In this document: positions 8,614 to 17,214 of the stretch, one piece after another
How the letters are laid out: each line of letters opens with the position of its first letter
Position numbering within the stretch: the first letter of the stretch is position 1
Source of the DNA: [Pseudomonas] carboxydohydrogena
GTDB lineage: Bacteria > Pseudomonadota > Alphaproteobacteria > Rhizobiales > Xanthobacteraceae
NCBI RefSeq assembly: GCF_029030725.1
Contig: NZ_CP113162.1
Coordinates: forward strand, 2,602,501 to 2,666,500
Reading direction: 5' to 3'
DNA: 64,000 nucleotides
Program-made: the position numbers and the translations under genes
Notes under the pieces: generated by a model
Seen by the model: the letters and a program-made list of their open reading frames with translations, nothing else
Databases searched by the model: none
What the model was told of the DNA's origin: nothing

Positions 8614-8919
8614 TCACTCCCAGTCGAGACGCGAGCGAATCCAGTAGCTTTTGGTTTCGGGATCGTGATGCAGCAGTTCGTTGCGGCTGAGCCGGCACCA
8701 GACCGGCAAGTCTTCCGGCGAGCCCGGATCGACGGAGATCAGCTTGAACACCTGCCCCGGCATGGTGCGCAGACGATTGCGCAACTCGAGCAGCAGCGGG
8801 CCGCATCCGAGATCGCCCGCGTCCCATTCGACGTCCGCCAGAAGAGGCTCGTTCATAGCGAGCAGGCCAAACGGCAAGGCTGTCGCCGGCTGCGGCGCAC
8901 GACGCCATCCGCTCGACAT
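8614..8919 (-). CDS. TusA-like sulfur-carrier protein
   Basis: A protein of 101 residues, or about 80 if the internal Met at 8856 is the start. The core DAGDLGCGPLLLELRNRL corresponds to the first strand, active Cys and helix of TusA, and LPVWCRLSRNELL to its second half. The conserved CPxP is replaced by CGPL, as it is by CGNG in the TusA part of the fusion at 1822-3336. The two domains resemble each other more than classical TusA, including the DLPxWCRL motif, and probably arose by duplication. It is the first gene of the minus-strand operon. Neither candidate start has a strong ribosome-binding site. Confidence 0.8.
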   Translation of the reverse strand: MSSGWRRAPQPATALPFGLLAMNEPLLADVEWDAGDLGCGPLLLELRNRLRTMPGQVFKLISVDPGSPEDLPVWCRLSRNELLHHDPETKSYWIRSRLDWE

Positions 8920-9471
8920 ATGAACAACCGATCACAAGCCAACAGGCAAAACCCTCCCGCCCGGCTCTCACGCCAATGCGCGGCGAGCCGATACCAAATC
9001 GCGACAAGCCACGATGCGGCGTCGCGCGCAGAGGCGACAACTCACACCAGTGACATTTGGGGAAACAGCGATGATCTATCGAAGAACGCACCGCCGGATG
9101 CCGACGGTATGCAGCTCACACGGAGCATTGCGGTTCGATACGTATCGCTGGCGGAACCTTAGGTGACACGCTTTACGTGGTCAAGAACAACAACGGATGG
9201 AATGAGCCGGACGACATTCCGCCGCAGTAAAGTTGTTACGCTATTGCGCCGCACCAATGCGGAATTCCGGACATGAAGTTCAAATTTACAGATCGAAGTC
9301 ATGCTCGCCGGGGCGACGACCGTGGAATGGAGTCTGTCGTCTGCGCCGCCATTCCATCAGTTCGAGAAGTTGCCGCTCATCGCATAAACTCTTGGCATGA
9401 TGCGACAGCCAGGAAATGCTCTACGGACAGCAGCGCCTTTCTGCTTCTTCGAAAAGAAGCCGGCGAGTGCC
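8920..9471. other. Stretch with no supported gene
   Basis: About 550 bases lie between the TusA-like gene and a small putative gene. No reading frame looks convincingly coding. A plus-strand frame ending at the TAA near 9231 reads YVVKNNNGWNEPDDIPPQ, which has the look of a real protein C-terminus but has no start and no recognisable body. It may be a gene remnant. The promoter of the sulfur operon should lie at the left side of this stretch, but I cannot place it. Confidence 0.3.
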
Positions 9472-9660
9472 TCAATAATCCCAAATAGGGTCAACCAGCC
9501 TTTCGGCGAAATCCACGATCGCGGCACGATCCCGATCGCTGACGGCAATAAAAGCTTCAAGCAATCGCAGCCGCAAATTCTCGTCACTTGCAGATGAAGC
9601 AGCGCGCAAATCCTTCGCCATCTCCGGCTCAGGATTCTTCGCAAGACTGAGATGTTTCAT
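9472..9660 (-). CDS. Small hypothetical protein
   Basis: A possible 62-residue protein starting MKHLSLAKNPEPEMAKDL and ending ERLVDPIWDY. It is mostly helical and charged, with the regular composition of a small soluble protein rather than of a shadow frame. A longer start at 9687 adds nine residues. No domain is recognised. It lies upstream of no obvious partner. Its neighbours on either side are convergent or unrelated. Confidence 0.35.
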   Translation of the reverse strand: MKHLSLAKNPEPEMAKDLRAASSASDENLRLRLLEAFIAVSDRDRAAIVDFAERLVDPIWDY

Positions 9661-9728
9661 GCCAGTGCCCGATACATTGTCCGGCACCTGCGCGCTTCAG
9701 TGACGAAGCGCGCAGGCGAGATTAACGC

Positions 9729-10799
9729 TCAAGCCGCAGCCTTCTTGCGATTATCCGCAAGCCGCTTGTCGACGAGGGTCACAATGGCATCGAGCAACGG
9801 ATGGCTCATGCCGATTTCCCGCGCGGTCAGTTGCACCAGCTTGTCCGCCCGCTCGATGTTCGGTGCGCCGTTGTTGAGTGCACGCGCCGCCGAGGCCGGG
9901 CGGGTCAGACTTTCCGCAGCCGCCGCGTATTTCTCGAACGGCACCATGTCGTCGCGCGAGGCGCCGAGCTTGACGCAGACATCGACCACGAAATTGTAGA
10001 TCGAGCGCGATTCCTCCAGATTGGAATGAACCGCTTCCTGCGCGGTGCGCATGCCATCCGCCGTGATGCAGCGATAGTTGCCCGCCATCAGCATCGCCCA
10101 TTTGGCGAGCGGCACGAACAGCGAATCGTGGAAGCGCAGCTTCACCGGCAGTTCGATCTTGCCCTCCGGCGTATCGAACCGCACGTTCTGGATGTCACGC
10201 TCCAGATTGCGCAGCATCTCGTTGCTCGCTTCATTGTCGAAGCGCGCGACCTTGAAGTTGGTCGGCAGCGTCACTTGCAACACGTTGACCTTCTCCTCCG
10301 GCGGACGCACCGCCTGCGGATCGGGGCTGCACAGCGTCAGCTTACCCGGATCGAAGCTGGCCCAGACCTCGGGCGCGGTGAAGGCCGGCTTCAGCGGATC
10401 CGCCTTGAGACCGGGAATGCGCTGCATGTAGGGCAGCGGCGGCATGTTCATGATCGACATGCACGGCACGCCGGACTTCGCCACTGCATCGAGCAGTTCG
10501 CGCACGCCGGGCGAGCCGTATTGCGGCTCCTGCATCGCAAGTCCGATCAGATCGTAATCTTTCGGGTTCACGTCGGCCGGACCGGCGGCCCTGACCTTGC
10601 CCGGCAGCTTGCGGGAATCGATCTCGATCTGCTCCTTGCGGCCGCGGATCGGCATCCGCACGCGGAAGCCTTCCTTGTTGATGAGATCGGCTTCCGCAGG
10701 CAGGCAGACCAGCGTGACATCATGGCCGCCAAACATCAGCTTGGAAGCCAGCAGCGAGCCATAGGAGGCTCCGAGGATGAGGATGTTATAGTGAGGCAT
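9729..10799 (-). CDS. Ketopantoate reductase-family (PanE/ApbA-like) oxidoreductase
   Basis: A 356-residue protein with an N-terminal Rossmann fold: NILILGASYGSLLASKLM at residues 4-21 gives the nucleotide-binding loop (GxSxGS rather than the usual GxGxxG). It is followed by GHDVTLVC. The C-terminal half carries PVKLRFHDSLFVPLAKWAMLMAGNY, in the place of the conserved Lys-containing helix of ketopantoate reductase. Length exceeds PanE (about 300). Start at MPHYNILI chosen because the fold begins there. The upstream ATG adds ten non-conserved residues. It follows the aminotransferase gene by about 70 bp, so the pair may act on the same 2-oxo or amino acid. It is more likely an opine-dehydrogenase- or PanE-like enzyme of unknown substrate than true PanE. 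Confidence 0.7.
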   Translation of the reverse strand: MPHYNILILGASYGSLLASKLMFGGHDVTLVCLPAEADLINKEGFRVRMPIRGRKEQIEIDSRKLPGKVRAAGPADVNPKDYDLIGLAMQEPQYGSPGVRELLDAVAKSGVPCMSIMNMPPLPYMQRIPGLKADPLKPAFTAPEVWASFDPGKLTLCSPDPQAVRPPEEKVNVLQVTLPTNFKVARFDNEASNEMLRNLERDIQNVRFDTPEGKIELPVKLRFHDSLFVPLAKWAMLMAGNYRCITADGMRTAQEAVHSNLEESRSIYNFVVDVCVKLGASRDDMVPFEKYAAAAESLTRPASAARALNNGAPNIERADKLVQLTAREIGMSHPLLDAIVTLVDKRLADNRKKAAA

Positions 10800-10868
10800 G
10801 GCTCTAATCCCAGGGTTCAACTCCGCCATCTGACGGGCGGATTCGTTGAGTTCAGGTCTTGGTAGTCG

Positions 10869-12077
10869 TCAGTTCTTGATCACCTTCAAATGGCTTGCGA
10901 GATTGGCGCTGGTACGGTCTTCGAGGAACTTCATGGCGGCAGCGACACCGCCCGCACGATGCGGAACGCCCGCAACCGACAGTCCCAACTCGACGCCCGA
11001 TAGCGCGCCCAGCAGCGTCAGTTCGTTGCATTCGCCAAGATGGCCGATGCGGAATACCTTGCCCGCGAGCTTGGTCAGCCCCGCGCCGAGCGACATGTTG
11101 AAGTTATCGAGCACCACCTTGCGGAACTGATCGGCATCGTGCCCCGGCGGCATCACAACCGCCGTCAGCACCGGAGAATATTCCGCCGGATTCTGACAAA
11201 GCACTTCGAGACCCCAGTGCTCCACCGCGGCGCGGGTCGCCGCGGCCAGACGCTTGTGGCGGGCGAACACATTGTCGAGCCCTTCTTCAAGCATCATCGC
11301 GATGGCTTCGCGCAGGCCGTAAAGAAGATTGGTCGCGGGCGTATAGGGGAAGAAGCCGCCCGCATTGGACTTGAGCATTTCCTCCCAGTCCCAGTACGAG
11401 CGCGGCATGCCGCCCGTCTTCGCAGCAGCGCGGGCCTTTTCCGAAATCGCGTTGAAGCCGAGGCCCGGCGGCAGCATGAAGCCCTTCTGCGAGCAGCTCA
11501 CCGTGACATCGACGCCCCATGCCTCGTGCTTGTAGTCGGCCGAACCAAGCGAGGAGATGGTGTCGACGAGAAACAGCGCCGGATGCTTCGCGGCGTCGAT
11601 GGCCTTGCGTATCTCGGCGATCCGGCTGGTGACGCCGGTCGAGGTCTCGTTATGGACCACCATCACCGCCTTGATGGCGTGGGACTTGTCCTGCGACAGC
11701 CGCTCGCCGATCGCCGCCGGATCGGCACCGTGACGCCAGTCGCCCGCCATGAACTCGACATCGAGACCAAAGCGGACGGCCATCTTCTGCCACAGCGTGG
11801 CGAAATGGCCGGTCTCCACCATCAGCACCTTATCGCCCGGCGACAGCGTGTTGACGATCGCCGCCTCCCACGCGCCGGTGCCCGACGAGGGAAAGATCAC
11901 CACCGGGCCCGAGGTCTGAAAAATCTTCTGGGAGCCGCTCAACACCGCCTTGCCGAGTTCGGCGAATGCGGCGCTGCGGTGGTCGATGACCGGCATGTCG
12001 ATCGCCCGCAGCACCCGCTCCGGAACAGGGCTGGGTCCCGGGATTTGAAGAAAATGGCGTCCTTGAGCGTGGGTCAT
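10869..12077 (-). CDS. Class V aminotransferase (serine/aspartate-glyoxylate type)
   Basis: A 402-residue PLP enzyme. The Schiff-base lysine is in VSCSQKGFMLPPGLGF, as in serine-glyoxylate and alanine-glyoxylate aminotransferases. The N-terminal LQIPGPSPVPERVL and the segment FPSSGTGAWEAAIVNTLSPGD are typical of that group. Such enzymes transfer an amino group to glyoxylate from serine, alanine or aspartate. The aspartate form (BhcA) opens the beta-hydroxyaspartate cycle. No other gene of that cycle or of the serine cycle is beside it, so the donor is unresolved. It is divergent from the L-lactate dehydrogenase gene across a promoter region with repeated palindromes. Confidence 0.88.
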   Translation of the reverse strand: MTHAQGRHFLQIPGPSPVPERVLRAIDMPVIDHRSAAFAELGKAVLSGSQKIFQTSGPVVIFPSSGTGAWEAAIVNTLSPGDKVLMVETGHFATLWQKMAVRFGLDVEFMAGDWRHGADPAAIGERLSQDKSHAIKAVMVVHNETSTGVTSRIAEIRKAIDAAKHPALFLVDTISSLGSADYKHEAWGVDVTVSCSQKGFMLPPGLGFNAISEKARAAAKTGGMPRSYWDWEEMLKSNAGGFFPYTPATNLLYGLREAIAMMLEEGLDNVFARHKRLAAATRAAVEHWGLEVLCQNPAEYSPVLTAVVMPPGHDADQFRKVVLDNFNMSLGAGLTKLAGKVFRIGHLGECNELTLLGALSGVELGLSVAGVPHRAGGVAAAMKFLEDRTSANLASHLKVIKN

Positions 12078-12151
12078 AGATCAAGCCTTTTGTCTTTAAT
12101 GTGTGTTCTGCTCTCAGAATATTGCATATGATATTTTATACATCAAATTAT

Positions 12152-12165
12152 TTTTGCATACAAAA
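12152..12165. promoter_or_regulatory. Palindromic operator candidate, copy 1
   Basis: TTTTGCATACAAAA, a copy of the pattern TTTTGNATNCAAAA. It lies 75 bp upstream of the aminotransferase start inside a 517-bp AT-rich gap (12078-12594) that separates it from the divergent L-lactate dehydrogenase. The regulator is unknown. A GntR-type repressor is a reasonable guess from the form of the site. I see no gene in the gap. Confidence 0.5.
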
Positions 12166-12330
12166 TATTACATCGCAGCCCGCCAGAGACAAAGTGCGGC
12201 ACCAAAAATGCCGATTTGGTCTCACCGGCTGAAGAGCATTGAAAGAAAAGACAAATTATCTCTGCGGGGAGACTGTTGTGCACTTCACGACCACAAGCAG
12301 CCATCACCAGCACCAAATATTCAATTTTAA

Positions 12331-12375
12331 TTTTGAATTCAAAATATATATGTCACATAAGTTTTGAATGCAAAA
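12331..12375. promoter_or_regulatory. Pair of palindromic operator candidates, copies 2 and 3
   Basis: TTTTGAATTCAAAA at 12331-12344 is a perfect palindrome. TTTTGAATGCAAAA at 12362-12375 differs by one base. Their centres are 31 bp apart, about three helical turns. The centre of copy 1 is 179 bp from copy 2, close to 17 turns. Same-face spacing suggests cooperative binding or looping between the two divergent genes. Confidence 0.55.
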
Positions 12376-12594
12376 ATAGCTGGCCACTGAGAGGCTAAAA
12401 GCCCAGCAAATCCATCGACCACTGCGGCAATGAGAAGCCTGCTCGCCTTCGGGTTTAGTCCCAGGCGTGAAAGTGAGGCATGTCTTTATTATCGAGAATT
12501 GCAGCTTCGCGATTCACGCGTCGGAAAATACAAATCCATCAGAAGAACTGTTAGATTGCTCTTGCTTGACTTCCTCCCTTCGACGGCACTCTCC

Positions 12595-13743
12595 ATGATC
12601 ATCGCATCCCCTCTGGACTACCGATCCGCCGCGCAACGCCGCCTTCCCCGCTTCCTGCTGGACTATGTCGAGGGTGGCGCAGGCTACGAGCAGACCCTTC
12701 GATCCAACATCGACGATCTTCAACGGGTGAATATCAAACAGCGCATTCTCAGGAACGTCGGCGATCTCAGTCTGAAGACGGATTTATTCGGCCAACAACT
12801 GGCAATGCCCGTTGCGATCGCTCCCATCGGCTTGATGGGCATGTGCGCGCGCCGCGGCGAAGTCCAGGTTGCCAAAGCGGCCGAAGCGAAGGGAATTCCC
12901 TTCACGATGTCCACGGTTTCGGTGTGTTCGATCGAGGAAGTCCAGTCGCAGAGCCGCCAGCCGATCTGGTTTCAACTCTATGTCCTCAAAGACCGGAAAT
13001 TCATGAAGAATGCGCTCGAGCGCGCATGGGCCGCCGGAATTCGTACACTTGTGTTTACCGTCGATATGCCGACACCAGGTTCTCGCTACAGGGATCCGCA
13101 TTCGGGCATGTCAGGCCCGTACCGATATCCCAAGCGTATCCTCCAAGCCATGTTCAAGCCGGCCTGGGCCCTGGATGTCGGGCTCATGGGCCGCCCTCAT
13201 GATCTGGGAAACATTTCCACCTACACAGGCAAAGTTGTGGGGCTGGAGGATTACATCGGCTGGCTGGCAAACAATTTCGATCCCACCATCGGCTGGTCCG
13301 ACCTCGAATGGATAAGAGAATTCTGGAAGGGGACCATTATCATCAAGGGAATACTGGATCCTCAGGATGCACGCGATGCCGTGTCCTTCGGCGCGAACGG
13401 CATCGTGGTTTCCAATCACGGCGGAAGGCAGCTTGATGGCGCGGCATCGTCAGCGCGCGCTCTTCCCGCGATCGCCGATGCCGTTGGAAACGACCTCACG
13501 ATACTGGCCGATTCCGGCATTCGCTCCGGGCTGGATATTGTCAGGATGCTGGCGCTCGGAGCCAAATCGGTTTTGTTGGGGCGCGCGACCATTTACGCCC
13601 TGGCTACGGCAGGACAATCGGGCGTCGAAAATCTTCTCGACATGCTCGCCAAGGAGATGCGCGTCGCAATGACACTGATGGGCGTCAACTCCGTTCAGGA
13701 AATCAATCGAGACAATATTTTCAAAGACAGCCTGCAACTTTAG
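12595..13743 (+). CDS. lldD: L-lactate dehydrogenase (FMN, quinone-linked)
   Basis: Oxidises L-lactate to pyruvate and passes electrons to quinone at the inner membrane. The protein from [18 protein letters not shown] follows E. coli LldD almost block by block, including [51 protein letters not shown] and [12 protein letters not shown], the last with the catalytic His. The frame is open 55 codons further upstream, but those residues do not match the family, and 12595 gives the normal length of 382 residues. It is divergent from the aminotransferase. A second lldD-type gene lies at 44876-46021 in a dedicated lactate block. Confidence 0.93.
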   Translation: MIIASPLDYRSAAQRRLPRFLLDYVEGGAGYEQTLRSNIDDLQRVNIKQRILRNVGDLSLKTDLFGQQLAMPVAIAPIGLMGMCARRGEVQVAKAAEAKGIPFTMSTVSVCSIEEVQSQSRQPIWFQLYVLKDRKFMKNALERAWAAGIRTLVFTVDMPTPGSRYRDPHSGMSGPYRYPKRILQAMFKPAWALDVGLMGRPHDLGNISTYTGKVVGLEDYIGWLANNFDPTIGWSDLEWIREFWKGTIIIKGILDPQDARDAVSFGANGIVVSNHGGRQLDGAASSARALPAIADAVGNDLTILADSGIRSGLDIVRMLALGAKSVLLGRATIYALATAGQSGVENLLDMLAKEMRVAMTLMGVNSVQEINRDNIFKDSLQL

Positions 13744-13776
13744 GACCGTCTCTCCCCTATCCCAAGCGGTGCGGGG

Positions 13777-15009
13777 TCATGTCTCTGGACATCGCGCATC
13801 GAGCCAGCGGGCACAGCCCAGCAAATGGCTATCATCAAAGGGTTTACCTATAAGCTGGATGCCGACCGAAAGACCATTTGCCGATTTCAGCTTCGGCAAG
13901 GACACACACGGCCCCCGCAAAAACGTCCAGGCCGCATTCATGCTCGGCGAGCCGGTCGATGCCAGACCTCTCGGCGCCTCTTGAGTGGCGGACAAGGTAA
14001 TCAACCCATCAAAGTTCTCGAAGACTTTTTGCATGTGCACTCGCCCGACTTCACCAACGATCAGCGCACGCTCATATGCCTCCCGGGTAACAGCCTCTCC
14101 CCTGCTCAAAATCTTCTGGAATGCAGCACTCAAAAGATCGAAATGTTGGGTGCGCTCCCAGGTGAAATTTCGATACGCTTCGGCATCGTGAACGCTTTGA
14201 ACCGCTCGCAAGACTTCCGATAATGTCGAGCGCAAATCCAGGGTTTCAATGCAAGCGCCTTCCTCCCGGAGGCTGTCCACGTATCTGCCTATACGAGATT
14301 GGACATCGGCATTCGCATCATCCCAGCCTGGTCCCTTACAAAAGGCAAAACGAGGCTTCCTTTCATGAGGGATTCCGGCAGGCGCAGTCTCGTCCACAAG
14401 TGAATAAAACACCTGCGCGACATCGTCCAAGGTCGCCCCCAGAAAGCCGATGGTATCGAGCGTCTCCGACAGATTCAGCACGCCGGATCTGCTGACTCTT
14501 CCATATGTAGGCTTAAAGCCGACGATCCCGCAGTAAGAAGCCGGCCGAATGATCGACCCCAGCGTCTGCGTTCCCAGCGCCACACGCACCATCCCCGAGG
14601 CTACGGCAGCCGCGGAGCCGCTTGATGATCCGCCCGGCGTGTGATCGAGGTTATGCGGATTTCTTGTTGGTGTCGGAAATGCCGCGGCAAACTCGGTCGA
14701 ATACGTCTTCCCTAATATCAGGGCGCCCTTTTCGCGCAGCTTTGCGACCACCGCCGCGTCTTTGACCGGCCTGTAATCTTTGTAGATCGGCGAGCCAAAT
14801 GCCGTCGGCATGTCCGCCGTCTCAAAAATATCCTTGGCCGCAAGGATGACTCCGTATAGCTCCCCGCCAGCCGCGCGCCGGTCAATCGCCCTTGCCGCTT
14901 CCAGAGCCGATTCTTCATCCAGGTGGATCCACGCACGGACTTCAGGCTCCCGCGCCTTTATGACGCGAAGCGCTGCCTGGGTTTGCTCATAAACAGAGAC
15001 CATGACCAT
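13777..15009 (-). CDS. Amidase-signature family hydrolase
   Basis: A 410-residue amidase. The Ser-cis-Ser-Lys triad is visible: the lysine in ILAAKDIF, and the serines in the Gly/Ser-rich signature TPGGSSSGSAAAVASG followed by GTQTLGSIIRPASYCG. The family hydrolyses carboxamides. GatA, hydantoin- and urea-related enzymes belong to it. This one is shorter than GatA and stands alone, so the substrate is open. Start at the first ATG (MVMVSVYEQTQ); a second ATG two codons on is equally possible. It is convergent with lldD. Confidence 0.85.
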   Translation of the reverse strand: MVMVSVYEQTQAALRVIKAREPEVRAWIHLDEESALEAARAIDRRAAGGELYGVILAAKDIFETADMPTAFGSPIYKDYRPVKDAAVVAKLREKGALILGKTYSTEFAAAFPTPTRNPHNLDHTPGGSSSGSAAAVASGMVRVALGTQTLGSIIRPASYCGIVGFKPTYGRVSRSGVLNLSETLDTIGFLGATLDDVAQVFYSLVDETAPAGIPHERKPRFAFCKGPGWDDANADVQSRIGRYVDSLREEGACIETLDLRSTLSEVLRAVQSVHDAEAYRNFTWERTQHFDLLSAAFQKILSRGEAVTREAYERALIVGEVGRVHMQKVFENFDGLITLSATQEAPRGLASTGSPSMNAAWTFLRGPCVSLPKLKSANGLSVGIQLIGKPFDDSHLLGCARWLDARCPET

Positions 15010-15130
15010 TGAAATTGTTGGTGGCCCGGCAGGAATGAAACCTGCAACCAGACCGCTATGAGCGCATCGGCCAACCAGTCGATCTCAAAGTCAACGAGTT
15101 GCTTCACACGCGATGACATCTAATGACCTC

Positions 15131-15146
15131 TGATATCGCTATATCA
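15131..15146. promoter_or_regulatory. Palindrome upstream of the amidase gene
   Basis: TGATATCGCTATATCA is a 6-bp inverted repeat around 4 bases, 122 bp before the amidase start. It is the only clear symmetric element in the gap 15010-15425, which otherwise holds no gene I can support, apart from the hairpin at its right end. An operator is likely; the regulator is unknown. Confidence 0.35.
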
Positions 15147-15359
15147 TAGGCGAAACGTTGGCAGTGATGACAATTGGATAGTTAGAGCTCCAATCATACC
15201 CCTACTGATGCCGATTGAACAATGCCCACCAATCGATCACATTTACGCCGCACAACACACGATGACTGCGCAGATCGCTGAAAAACCAAAATGACGATCA
15301 GCAAGCCGAGACTTTATAAATACTCGCGCTCGGTGAATTCAAATAGACTTATCCAACGA

Positions 15360-15392
15360 GTTGGGGAGCCTCCGCTTCGGAAGCTCCCCAAC
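15360..15392. terminator. Hairpin downstream of the SDR gene
   Basis: GTTGGGGAGC pairs perfectly with GCTCCCCAAC, with an inner TCCG/CGGA stem. It lies about 35 bp beyond the SDR stop, where transcription of the minus-strand cluster should end. There is no long T tract on either side, so termination efficiency is uncertain. Confidence 0.55.
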
Positions 15393-15425
15393 TTGATATC
15401 CGGGCCTCTTAGGGCAGATCGATTT

Positions 15426-16187
15426 TCAATTCGCCAGTTCGCCCGCCCTCGCTTTGGTGGAAACCCACCCGCCGTCAACTTTTAATTCAGCACCGGTGAT
15501 ATAGCCCGATTCATCAAGCGCCAAAAACACTGCTGCGTTTGCGATGTCTTCCGCTGTTCCCCAGCGTCCCATCGGCGTCTCCTTACCCCAATCATGCTCC
15601 GCGTCCGCCGCTTGAGCGGCATTCATTGGCGAATTGATAGAGCCAGGAGCAATCGCGTTACAGGTAATGCCAAGAGGACCGAGATCGATCGCCATGGCCC
15701 GTGTCATGCCGAGAAGACCGGATTTTGCCGAAACGTACGCGACACGATTTGGTCGGCCTACAAAACTGGCAATCGAAGCGGTGTTGATGATCCGTCCCCT
15801 GCCCGCACGCTTCATAAACGGCACCACCGCACGAGAACACAGAAACGGACCGGTGAGGTTGGTCTGGATCATCGTGTTCCAGTCCGCGTCCGTGTGCTCC
15901 AGAAACGGCTTGGTAATTCGCACGCCAACATTATTGACGAGAATGTCGATACGGCCGAATTCCCGATCGACCTCTTCCGCCATCTTGTTCATGGACGCAG
16001 AGCTTGTCACGTCGGCTTGCAGGCTGATGCTCTTTCCGCCGATTTCCTTTGCCGCATCCTTGCCTTTTTGCCCATCAAGATCGACCACAACGACAGCCGC
16101 ACCTTCTGCGGCAAATGCCTTGCACATGGCCTTGCCGATACCGCTGGCGCCGCCCGTCACGATTGCCACTTTATCCTTCAGACGCAT
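15426..16187 (-). CDS. Short-chain dehydrogenase/reductase
   Basis: A 253-residue classical SDR. The cofactor motif TGGASGIGKAM lies at 11-21, NNVG near 88-91, the catalytic Ser in NTASIASF, the YxxxK pair in YVSAK and the C-terminal DGGWVSTKAR. The acidic residue after the second strand (VVVVDLDG) favours NAD over NADP. The ATG follows AGGAGAAACGAAT. It is the last gene of the minus-strand catabolic cluster and probably oxidises a hydroxyl intermediate of the compound degraded there. Confidence 0.9.
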   Translation of the reverse strand: MRLKDKVAIVTGGASGIGKAMCKAFAAEGAAVVVVDLDGQKGKDAAKEIGGKSISLQADVTSSASMNKMAEEVDREFGRIDILVNNVGVRITKPFLEHTDADWNTMIQTNLTGPFLCSRAVVPFMKRAGRGRIINTASIASFVGRPNRVAYVSAKSGLLGMTRAMAIDLGPLGITCNAIAPGSINSPMNAAQAADAEHDWGKETPMGRWGTAEDIANAAVFLALDESGYITGAELKVDGGWVSTKARAGELAN

Positions 16188-16210
16188 ATTCGTTTCTCCT
16201 GCATGCGCTT

Positions 16211-17200
16211 TTATTGAACCTGGAGTAAAAGTTTTCCGCGCGTCTTGCCGCCCTCAATGTGACGATGAGCCGATGCCGCATCGGCCAGCGGAAAGACGGT
16301 ATCGATCGTCATGGACAGACGCTTCTCCTTCACGAGTCTGAACAGGTCTCCAGCCCGCCCACGAATTTCGTCGGCGGTCACCATGTAATCCGCCAGATGA
16401 GGTCTTGTGAAAAACACCGATCCTGCTTCCGCGAGCGCAAGCGGCTCGATCGCATCCACGACACCCGAGCTTGCACCGAACAACACGCAAAGCCCCCTCC
16501 GGCGCACGCACCGGATACTGTCCGCAATCGTCGTCTTGCCGACTGAGTCATAGACCACGTCGACTCCCTTGCCGGATGTGAGCTTCATAATTTCCTCACG
16601 AAAATTCGTATCGCGATAAAGAATGCAATGATCAGCGCCCCGGCTGCTTGCAATATCGGCTTTTTCCGGCGTGCTGACCGTCGTGAACACCGTTGCGCCC
16701 AGATGTTTGGCGAATTGAATCAGCAGCTGTCCGACGCCGCCTGCCCCGGCATGAACGAGACAGCTCTGCCCGCGCTGTAAAGGAAAGGCAGAGTGGCTAA
16801 GATAATGGGCTGTACATCCCTGCAACATGGCGGCCGCGCCGATTTCTAACGAGATATCTCCCGGCAGCGGAACCAGCTTCCAGGCGGGCACCGCGACATA
16901 TTCAGCGTATGAGCCGCGCGATAGGCAAAAGGCGACGCGCTGGTCAACCTTTATATCGCTTACACCGTCACCGATTGCTTCAACCGTACCGGACGCCTCC
17001 ATGCCGATCACCATCGGCAGCGGGGTTTTATATGTGTGTGATCGGGCATACGTGCCGTTGCGCATATAAACATCAATAAAGTTGATGCCCGAATAAGCCA
17101 CGCGAACTAGCACTTCCCCCGCAGCCGGCGCCGGAATTGCCGTCTCCTGAATTTCGCAAACTTCGGGGCCGCCGAACTGATTGATACTGATTGCTTTCAT
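16211..17200 (-). CDS. Quinone oxidoreductase-type MDR enzyme (zinc-free)
   Basis: A 329-residue member of the QOR branch of the medium-chain reductase superfamily. MKAISINQFGGPEV begins the catalytic domain. VHAGAGGVGQLLIQFAKHLG is the NADPH-binding motif, and SGINFIDVYMRNGTY is the QOR-type substrate loop. The zinc ligands of alcohol dehydrogenases are absent. The family reduces quinones or alpha,beta-unsaturated ketones. The open frame extends further upstream into the TauE gene, but the ATG at 17200 has an AGGAATA site and begins the conserved domain. It is 15 bp from the TauE-type gene. Confidence 0.88.
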   Translation of the reverse strand: MKAISINQFGGPEVCEIQETAIPAPAAGEVLVRVAYSGINFIDVYMRNGTYARSHTYKTPLPMVIGMEASGTVEAIGDGVSDIKVDQRVAFCLSRGSYAEYVAVPAWKLVPLPGDISLEIGAAAMLQGCTAHYLSHSAFPLQRGQSCLVHAGAGGVGQLLIQFAKHLGATVFTTVSTPEKADIASSRGADHCILYRDTNFREEIMKLTSGKGVDVVYDSVGKTTIADSIRCVRRRGLCVLFGASSGVVDAIEPLALAEAGSVFFTRPHLADYMVTADEIRGRAGDLFRLVKEKRLSMTIDTVFPLADAASAHRHIEGGKTRGKLLLQVQ

Positions 17201-17214
17201 TATTCCTGGCCTTC

